NCBI GenBank assembly: GCA_963691705.1
Contig: OY829541.1
Span: 15,308,564-15,372,563 of the forward strand
From: Viola odorata
Taxonomy: Eukaryota; Streptophyta; Magnoliopsida; Malpighiales; Violaceae
DNA: 64,000 nt
Direction: 5' to 3'
The position numbers and the translations under genes are program-made. The notes beneath the pieces are model-generated. The model was not told the origin of the DNA. It saw only the letters and a list, made by a program, of their open reading frames with translations, and made no database searches. Position 1 is the stretch's first letter. Every line of letters starts with the position of its first letter. This document shows positions 56,627 through 64,000 of the stretch, one piece after another.

Positions 56627-58130
56627 GTCTTGGGAAACTCCCAAGCCAGAGAACCTATCATGATCCAATATCTCACAAAAGTGAAGCGTGAGCTGACGGA
56701 AATGCAGAAAAAAGGCACTCAAGTCAGCTTTGAACATATTCCCCGAGAAGATAATGCTGAGGCCGACAATCTTGCTAAAATGGCTGCCAACCCGGAAGCC
56801 CTCATACCTAAAGATGTATACTATGGGGAGATACCTGTGCCTTCTTTCATGGAAGAACAACTATCGCTTTGCATGGAAGAAGCAGAGAATGATTGGAGAA
56901 TCCCTATTGGAAAATATTTGAAGCATGATGAGTTACCAGCAGATAGCGTCGAAAAAAGGAAAGTTTTGAAACAAGCGGCACGATGCACATACTACAATGG
57001 GGAGCTGATACGGAGATGTTTCTCCCATCCAGCCGCAAAGTGCATCACGGAGCAAGAAGGCCTCCACACCTTGCGAGAAATCCACGAAGGAATATGCGGC
57101 ATGCATGTGGCTGGTGACACCCAAGTGGCACAGGTTTTTCGGTCGGGATTCTACTGGCCCACCATTCGTAGAGATTGTCACAACTTTGTAAAAACCTGTC
57201 AGAAATGTCAGGAATTCGCTAACATTCCCCGAAAACCTTCAGTGCAAATTTCAGAGATAGTCGCTCCTTGCCCGTTTGCCAAATGGGGAATAGATATTTT
57301 GGGCCCATTTCCAAAAGCCAGGTCTCAGTTGAAATTTGTGGTCGTGGCGGTAGACTATTTCATGAAAGGAGCAGAAGCAGAAGCAGAAGCGGTAGCCAAT
57401 ATTACCACTGAAAAAATCTAGCGTTTCTTCAAATATCAAGTCATAATGCGATTCGGAATACCTCGCATATTGGTTAGCGACAATGGAACACAATTTACGA
57501 GCCAATTTTTCAGAAATCAGTGCGCAGAATTCCAGATCGAACAGAGATTTTCTTCTGTAGCGCACCCGCAAACCAATGGTCAGGCAGAAGTGACCAATCG
57601 TAGTATCCTCAGTGGCATCAAAAGGAACCTGGAAATGGGCAGACGAACTGCCATACGTGATGTGGGCCTATCGCATGACCGTCAAAACCAGCACAAGAGA
57701 AACTCCTTTCGCGTTAGCCTTCGGCACCGAAGCTGTCACGCTAGTAGAAACTGGCACTTTAAGCCTCCGAGTGGCATATTTTAAAGAAGAAATAAATAAA
57801 GAAAGGTTACGTGCTAACCTTGACGCGCTACTAGAGGTACAAGAGGTACAAGAGGGGACTCTTTTGAAAACACTGCATTACAAAAGAAAAATGGCGCAAT
57901 ATCATAGCAGACAAGTCAGAGAACGATTGCTCAAAACGGGAGATTTAGTACTCAGAGACAAGCGAGTGGCAAGGCAACGCATGGGAAAGCTCAGTCCAAA
58001 CTGGGACGGGCCATATCGTGTCACCCGCGTCGTCGGAAAGGGAGCGTATCATTTGGAAACACTTGACGGTACCCCCTTACAAAACTCTTGGAATATAGCT
58101 CGTTTGAAATTATATCATGCTAGGAACTGA
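56627..58130 (+). pseudogene. RNase H end and integrase, Tat-like copy 2
   Basis: Continues the pol frame after the insertion: GNSQAREPIMIQYL, IPREDNAEADNLAKM. Zinc domain HTLREIHEGICGMH and CQKCQEF; core with WGIDILGPFPKA (first Asp kept), then a short AEAEAEA duplication. TAG at 57419 replaces an expected Trp, after which the same frame gives VSDNGTQF and HPQTNGQAEVTNRSI. A 14-base loss near 57633 shifts the frame; the C-terminal part (57612-58130) includes ETPFALAFGTEA, KLSPNWDGPYRVTRV and the end SWNIARLKLYHARN. The catalytic D, D, E are all present; the breaks inactivate it. Confidence 0.9.
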
Positions 58131-58224
58131 TCTCTCCTGTTTGATAAATGTTAGCATTGCTTTAATAAATGAATCAAAAGCATTCCTGGTGCACGCTGTG
58201 ACTAATAACATGGAGATAACGAAG

Positions 58225-58730
58225 AATGCCAGGAGTGAAAATCCTATCCTTGTGATGGCTGGTCCTGATCAAACAGCTCACTAAGACGAGGCACGCCCTG
58301 GCATAAATGTAGCGTTGGGAGTGAAAATCCTATCCTTGTGGCAACCGTGCTAACATAGATGGCCCATTAAGACGAGGCACACCCTAACGCCCCCGGGAGT
58401 GAAAATCCTATCCTTGTGGCAACCGTGCTAACACAGACGGCCCATTTAGACGAGGCACTCCCCGGCATCCTTGGGAGTGAAAATCCTATCCTTGTGGCAA
58501 CCGTGCTACACAGACGGCCCATTAAGACAAGGCACGCCCCAAGGAGATAGTAACTCCGTCCTGGAAGTGAAAATCCTATCCTTGTGGCAACCGTGTTCAC
58601 ACAGACGGACCACTAAGACAAGGCACGCTCCAGAGACGCGAGGTTTCAACGCTTGGGAGTGAAAATCCTATCCTTGTGATGACCGGTCCTGATCAGACGA
58701 CTCACTAAGACGAGGCACGCCCCAAGCCGA
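58225..58730 (+). repeat. 3' tandem repeats, ~80-90 bp, copy 2
   Basis: Six units with GTGAAAATCCTATCCTTGTG at about 58233, 58320, 58398, 58476, 58566 and 58656, as in copy 1 and at the same distance from the integrase stop. The small ORFs here mirror the repeat. Confidence 0.92.
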
Positions 58731-59293
58731 CCGTTGGCATTTGAAATAAAGAGAGATATCCCAGCTAGTAACTGAGCGGTTGATACCCGGTGAAGTTGAG
58801 CTGGAGAGATGTCTCTATCGCAACAACAATATCATCGTAAGACCAAACTTAGCAAGGCTAAGTGACCCCCCTAACGACAAAGGGTGACATCGAGCTGTAC
58901 ATAGCATGAGTAGAGATAATATTGATTCGTCCTCTGAAATATCATCAAAGAAATAAGGATAAGGTAGTGTTATTGTGGCTACTGCAGAAACACCATGTCT
59001 CTAAAGACAGAAATATCCTGACAACTCGCAGATGACGCGTTGTGATAAAGATGCGCGCAAACGCCGCGGATGATTAACCGCATGAGGTATGATGACCACA
59101 TCACCTTGATTTTAGTAATGATGTTTACTAACTATATTGTGACAGTAATATTATAAAGCAAAATTGGCAAAGAAATTCTAGACAAAAAGGCACATAGCCT
59201 GAAGGAAAGCCGATATTGTCAATATTACAAAACATCCTCAAAGGATAGACGAAGATAGGCCAACGACAAAAATCAAAAAGTAAGGCACGAAGG
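58731..59293 (+). other. Spacer between repeats and antisense gene B
   Basis: Non-coding, partly alike to the corresponding part of copy 1. It would contain the 3' end of the antisense transcript of gene B. Confidence 0.5.
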
Positions 59294-61610
59294 CTAAGAA
59301 GCGGCTGACTTATTGTCCCCTCCTTGCCCGACGACCCTTCCGCTATAAAAGTCCTCGTCGGTCACGTGCGGGGCCTTTTCATCAAAATAGCGAGAAAGAA
59401 TGTCAACTCGAAGGGTGTCTACCCCATAATGGCGCATGAAACCATCTGACATGATCATCGCTCCCTCCTTCATATACCAACGACATTTCTTAGTAGAAAG
59501 GCTAAGCTCGGCAGACAACTCAGCGTTCCTACGCCTTTCCGACTCCAGAACGACCTCGTTCTCAGAGAAGTGTGTGCTTAGAGCAACACCCCTCTATTTT
59601 TCTTCTTCCAGGGCAAGCTTAGCGGCCTCCGCCTCTCGCTTAGCAGTTTCTGCCTCTCGCTTGGCAGTAGTTGCAGCATCTAGAAGCCCCTGACACTCAG
59701 CCGTCAGCCTATCTACCTCCCTTTGTCCGTCTACTGCCTCCTTAGCGTTATCCTTATCCAAGTAATGGAGATGGCAGAAGGAAGAGAATAGTTGAGAGCG
59801 AAGGAAATTTATACACTCCTAGTGGCCTTTAGCCAAACTGTATCCCTTTCCCCTTGATTCGATATTATTTGAACTGCCAGCAGAGACGTAGACGCAAGGA
59901 CAGCGTCATCACTATCAGTCCCCAAAACTGGGAGAGCTTTCTCCCTAAAGGCAATCAAGCTAACTTGATGAGTAGCAAGACTGAGAGGAGTATAGGAACT
60001 GACGCCAACCATCAGATCAGAAGCAGAGCTGCCCCTCGTGGCAAGGGGTGGAGATATAGGAACAAAAGACAAGGTAGGAGGAGAAGGAGGGTGGTTAGCA
60101 GAGACCCCCATATCAGAAACAAAAGACCCACCCCCGCCAAACGCCCCCAAACCTAGCATATCTGAGTTAAAACTCACAGCAGTAGAGGAAGAATGAAGTG
60201 GAGAATCAACAAAGTTGTGAAAGTCGCCACCAAGGTTAGCACCTTGAGATTGCTCGAGAAGCGCATCGCCGTCCGTGGAAATTGTCAAAGGAGGATTAAC
60301 ACCAGACGACGATGGGTTGTTCTGAAGGTTGTGACGAGCCTTCTTCTGGTGGTTCGCGAGGGAACTTGCGATTGACATATCTTCGTCAGGAAGAGAACGA
60401 GCGGAAGCAGTGCCGATTTCCTAAAAGGAACAAGACGTAGTAAGAAAACTAGGAGAGGAACAAAGAAAGCGGTAGGGGCAAGGGATAAAGTACCTGAGTA
60501 GAAGGAACAACCAAGGGAATTCCAGAAGGAATTGTATCAGTAGTCACTTCTGAAGAAGCGGTAACTTGGGAAAGAGTGGGGTGCGCAACGCTTGCTTTTT
60601 TGCCTCTCTTCCTCTTTGCGACACGTGCTCGCGAAGAGGATGCTTGAGCATGGTGACGGCAACCCCTTGAGAAGGCGGCGTGACCAAAGTACCAACGGTA
60701 GCCCCCCCTTCAGCTGTAGGCCCCTCTTCAGCAATAGCAGCAGCAGCGGCAACCTGCTCTCTTTTCTTTTGTTCTCTCCTCTTTTTCCTCCGAATATATT
60801 CAGGCTCCCAACCAGGCGGAACCACTGCGTATTTATGAAAAATGTTAGCGTTAGTACTTCCTAGCAACGCAAAGAAAAGAGGGTAAATACTCACCCATTT
60901 TAAACTCTGTAACATCCACTCCGTTAGCCACTTTAGGAGTGTCAACGTTAAAGTCCAGTTGAAGCAGCGTCTTTAACCAACCATCCTCTGAATCGGAAAG
61001 TGGTTTTCTATAACCCCAAGCCCCATCTTTAATCTCCTCATTAAAGTCGGTTCTCCATAAGGGCTCAGGCAGGTCAACAACAAAAAATCCTTCTTTCCAG
61101 CCAGAAACAGAAGACTCGATACCCATGAGTTTCTAGGTGAATGGCTTCAGTGAGTTATCGTCATAGCGGGGCGATATCGATATCACCCCTTTACGAGAAT
61201 ATAACTGGAAAATATTGTGGAGCAACGCTAGGGAAGGGGACTCAATTTCTTTGAACCGACATAGTGCCGCAAAAGCACTAACAACGCAGATTGCGTTAGG
61301 GCTCAGTTGAGCCGGATTCAAGTCAGAATCGACCAACAACAGTTTTACAAGTGGGTCGAGGGGTAGCCGAAACCCATGATCAAACAATTTGGCATACAAT
61401 ATCCTACTATTATCAGGAAATTCACTATTGAGGCGAAGCGGCTCAGAAGCAACACGGACAGAGTAACCCTCAGGAAGTTGAACATTGAACTCGGCCAATC
61501 TACAATGAACTAAGGGCAAGGTATAGAGAGAAGTAGGTGTATTGTCGATCTTTTCTTCCCCAACAGATCTTTGAGAACTTTCTTCCCCAACAGACACGAG
61601 TCTTTGCCAT
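59294..61610 (-). pseudogene. Antisense gene B, copy 2
   Basis: Runs opposite to pol. ATG at 61610 (MAKTR), one-base frame change, then SVGEEKIDNTPTS. Exon 1 (61610-60895) has VRVASEPLRLNSEF, DLNPAQLSPNAICV, LYSRKGVISISPRYDDNSLK, SGWKEGFFVVDLPEPLW; one stop near 61134. Intron 60894-60835 (GTGAGT...ACGCAG, phase 1). Exon 2: PPGWEPEYIRRKKRREQKKR; frame change near 60650; then RVAKRKRGKKASVAHP. Exon 3 from 60420 (after TCCTTTTAG) is Ser/Gly/Pro-rich. The coiled coil (AKREAETAKREAEAAKLALE) carries a TAG near 59594; the C-terminus reads KCRWYMKEGAMIMSDGFMRHYG and ends at 59294. Same layout as at 35333-37520, here with the C-terminus preserved. Confidence 0.77.
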
Positions 61611-61770
61611 AACTAATAAAAAAGAAGGAAATAAAAGAAGGAAATGATGCGTGTACCTTCGTCAAAGAAACACCAGGGATCCTAGAAGAAGGAGCGGCAC
61701 GAGTTATTTTTCAAAAAGAAGCAACGAGCGACAAAAGAGATAAAAATGAAAAGAAGAGGCGGGGAAAACA

Positions 61771-61780
61771 TTATATATAA
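61771..61780 (-). promoter_or_regulatory. Gene B (copy 2) TATA box with telo-box-like motif
   Basis: Minus strand TTTAGGGTTATATATAATG, 160 bp before the ATG; counterpart of the promoter at 35159. Confidence 0.6.
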
Positions 61781-62385
61781 CCCTAAAGGGGTCAAAAGGC
61801 GTTACCAGTCGACAACTGACACCTGGCGAGGTGGCGTGGCGGAAGAACGTGACGCGCGCAAAAGATCTAAGTTTTGAAAGCGGTGAAGACGCTTCAGTCC
61901 TCGCTACTCCCTAGAAGGCGCCTATTTCAAACGCCTCACCACAAGAAAGACACATGTCTTCCCTCATCATTACTTTTCGATCGCATTAATTAGGGGATTC
62001 GCAGCATTTAATGCTCTAAAAAGCAGCACCAGCTATGGCACGCGATCTTAAGAAATGGTGCGTTAGCAGAAAGATGCTAACAAAGCATAAGCAGCATCAA
62101 TAATACACCAAAACCCAACGCTTAAGAAAAGAAGCAGCAAAGGTCTCATGGCGTCAGCGTTATTACGAGAAGAACAAATGTCAAATGTCTCTAAGGAGAG
62201 ATTGACTAAAGAATAAGTAAATACAAATAACAATGAAATAACAATCAAGGGGGAGATCTAGGAATCTTTCGCGGCACTCGAGTCACCCAGTAGGGGAGAT
62301 CATTGCGCGCCACCACCATCATCGTCACCAATCTTCTCTCCCCCTAGGGCAAATGAGCCGTCTTTATTTCAAATAACTTTGTCCA
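61781..62385 (-). other. Spacer between antisense genes A and B, copy 2
   Basis: No coding frame; corresponds in place to 34638-35158 of the other copy. Confidence 0.6.
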
Positions 62386-62823
62386 TTATGGCAGAGGCAT
62401 AATCAATAATTTAGCCGGATCAAAGGAATCACTCTTGAAATAGGCCGCGAACCCAGAAGTGAAGGCCTCCAAGACCTTATATTTCCACCACTCCATCTTC
62501 AGCGGAATCCTGGCAAACTCCTCGTCTCGAGCCAGCATCTTTTCACGAAGGAGAAGATTCTTCTTCCTTTCCATCGCTAACTCTGCCTCTAGAGCCTCGA
62601 CCTTCACTTTCCCTTTGGATCTCTCTCTGCTTAGCTCCTTCTGTGACTCGTCTTGAAGACGCGTTAGTAACCTCATTTGGTCTAACGCTCGGTCAAGCTG
62701 CACCTTCTGAGCACACATCGCGCGAGAAGAATCCCATAGTTCGTTGTCATAAGCCTCGACTGCATAGTGGAAATAGAGAAAAGCATCTAGAGAATCATTC
62801 ACAACGTGCCTGTAATGAGCCAT
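62386..62823 (-). pseudogene. Antisense gene A, C-terminal part, copy 2
   Basis: Reads ARYRH-like AHYRHVVNDSLDAFLYFHYA, then a coiled coil SRERSKGKVKVEALEAELAM and the C-terminal EWWKYKVLEAFTSGFAAYF and FDPAKL. These match gene A at 34100-34570 (HVLNDALAGFRKVHYF; RERSKGKAKVEFLEAELV; WWKKKTMWAFTAGFADYY). A one-base change near 62400 alters the last residues. The 5' part is missing: the sequence changes near 62870 to gag of copy 3 on the other strand. The strong matching of helical blocks suggests this part of the protein was under selection. Function unknown. Confidence 0.75.
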
Positions 62824-62879
62824 TGGCGAAAGTTGTAGAAACTTCTCTTTTTCTTAAGAAGAGCCCATCATTTCCCCTA

Positions 62880-64000
62880 TCAAGGGCGCCGTGAATTCGT
62901 CTCTTGAGAAGCCGCAGCCGATCTCCCAGGCAGCATCGCGAATATGACCCTCATAACCCAAGATACAATGTCAAAAATCCCCCTCCGCATCGACCTCACG
63001 GAGTCCCTGACGGTAACATTGGTCACCCATTCAGTTACCGCGTGAGACATCACAGGGTCCATCGACATGTAAAACTCCCTACAGAATCATACGATGGCAC
63101 GAAAGACGTTATTTCTCACCTTAGTAAGGTGAAAGATTTTGTGCAGTTCCAAACCCGCAGTGATGCCGCGCTATGCCAAATTTTTGTCATGACACTGTCA
63201 GGAGTGGCACGTCTCTGGTTCGAGGGACTCCCAACCAGATCTATTGATAACTTCTCCCAGTTGGAAGATAAGTTCAGGAGTCGATTTAGCACTGCAATCC
63301 CCATCAGGAAGTCAGCGGCTGCGCTATTTGATATTCATCGAAAACCGCAGGAATCGTTGAACGAATTTTTAGGTCGATTTGATCTCGAAATGTCCTTGAC
63401 GCCAAGGGTCACTATCGATTTTGCAGTGGAAGCCCTAAAGCGTAACTGCCGTTACGGAAAATTGAGAGATACATTAATGGTGGACCCACCATTGACCCTG
63501 GATGCACTAAGAATGAAAGCGCATAATTATGTGAGGATGAAAGAAGAGGAAAATAGAGAGCGGATGCGGGACATGCCGTCAGACCCATACCCTGCCTCTA
63601 ACGCCCCACCTAGCAACGCTCCTGATACGCGACCAAGCGATGATTATGGCCAGCGGAAAGAGCACGCTACCAAGGCGTCTAATCGGCAGAGAGGTAACTT
63701 TTCAAAAGGGAGACTTGGAGGTTCCCCTACCCGAAAACAAGCAAATCCGGCAAAAGGCTGGATATACGACCCTGACCTCCCTTCCCTCATACTCCCAAGA
63801 GAAGAAATCCTAGCGATAGTCCAGCAACGAAATCTACCCATCCGTTACCCAGCTCCTGTGAAACCAGGAGTAATTATGGGGGGAAGAGAGAACGCATTCT
63901 GTAAATTCCACAAAGTCAAAGGACATTCGACGGATGTATGCAGAGAACTAAAACTAGCCATAGAACGCCTAGTTGAAGAAGGCTATCTCGGAGAGTTTGC
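62880..64000 (+). CDS. Gag, Tat-like copy 3, runs off the window
   Basis: Open from about 62898 to the window end without a stop. It begins within the Arg/Ser-rich region (RSRSRSPRQHREYDPHNP), then VKLPTESYDGTKDVISHLSK, QIFVMTLSGVARLWFEGLP, FRSRFSTAIPIRKSA, PQESLNEFLGRFDLEMSL, a linker, PSLILPREEILAIVQQRNLP and the knuckle CKFHKVKGHSTDVC. Compared with copy 1 it lacks the frameshift at the start of the core and shows no stop, so it is the best-kept gag here. The N-terminus is missing because the copy joins the antisense gene A region near 62870. Protease and RT would follow beyond 64000. Confidence 0.88.

Noticed and set aside
1..64000. CRISPR arrays, bacterial operons, tRNA or rRNA genes
   Set aside because: Tandem repeats here are contiguous units without unique spacers; no tRNA or rRNA-like sequence apart from primer binding sites was seen.

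Overview
The window is repeat-dense plant nuclear DNA, most probably from a eudicot with a large, retrotransposon-rich genome. The evidence is GT-AG introns with AT-rich content, plant-type receptor-like kinases of the LRK10L (GUB_WAK ectodomain) class, and Ty3/gypsy elements of the Ogre/Tat and Athila types. hAT-like, PIF/Harbinger-like and Stowaway-like DNA transposons are also present. I cannot name the species. No intact host gene is visible; almost everything recognisable is decayed or interrupted.

Layout. 1-7455 (minus): Ogre-like element A, cut by the window edge. It carries ORF1, an array of ~185-bp repeats, gag-pro and the start of RT, with an intron-like gap between pro and RT. 8329-19157 (minus): LRK10L-type kinase pseudogene 1. 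A second Ogre-like element (B, 9437-17509, plus strand, TSD GTAAG) sits in its last intron; B has lost its coding region and carries a minisatellite that itself holds a hAT-like element. 19436-20025: Stowaway-like MITE. 20182-28345 (plus): LRK10L-type kinase pseudogene 2, arranged divergently from the first and split near its C-terminus by a 6.1-kb LTR element (22075-28179, TSD TGGGG). 28346-30077: no gene seen.

30078-37520: the 3' end of a minus-oriented Tat-like element: an inverted LTR piece followed by four plus-strand genes that are antisense to the element (two small ones, then two related spliced genes called A and B here). 37549-51150: Tat-like copy 1 (plus): LTR, PBS, gag, pro, RT-RNase H, integrase, 3' repeats. 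It is split in RNase H by an Athila-like minus-strand element (43116-48690, TSD CTTGC). 51156-62823: Tat-like copy 2: RT-RNase H, then a 3.8-kb Harbinger-like insertion (52788-56623), integrase, 3' repeats, and the antisense genes B and A on the minus strand. 62880-64000: gag of a third copy, running off the window.

How the parts fit. Two independent copies show the same order: pol, ~80-bp repeats, then oppositely transcribed genes B and A; in the first copy two smaller genes and then the LTR follow. Genes A and B are paralogous, each with an N-terminal domain like the plant 'putative gypsy-type transposon' family, a basic segment and a C-terminal coiled coil. Gene B keeps an intron at the same place and phase in both copies. 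This antisense, intron-bearing, multi-gene cassette inside a Tat-like retrotransposon is the most interesting thing in the window. Extra and antisense ORFs are known in some Tat-lineage elements, but this tandem spliced arrangement deserves a closer look.
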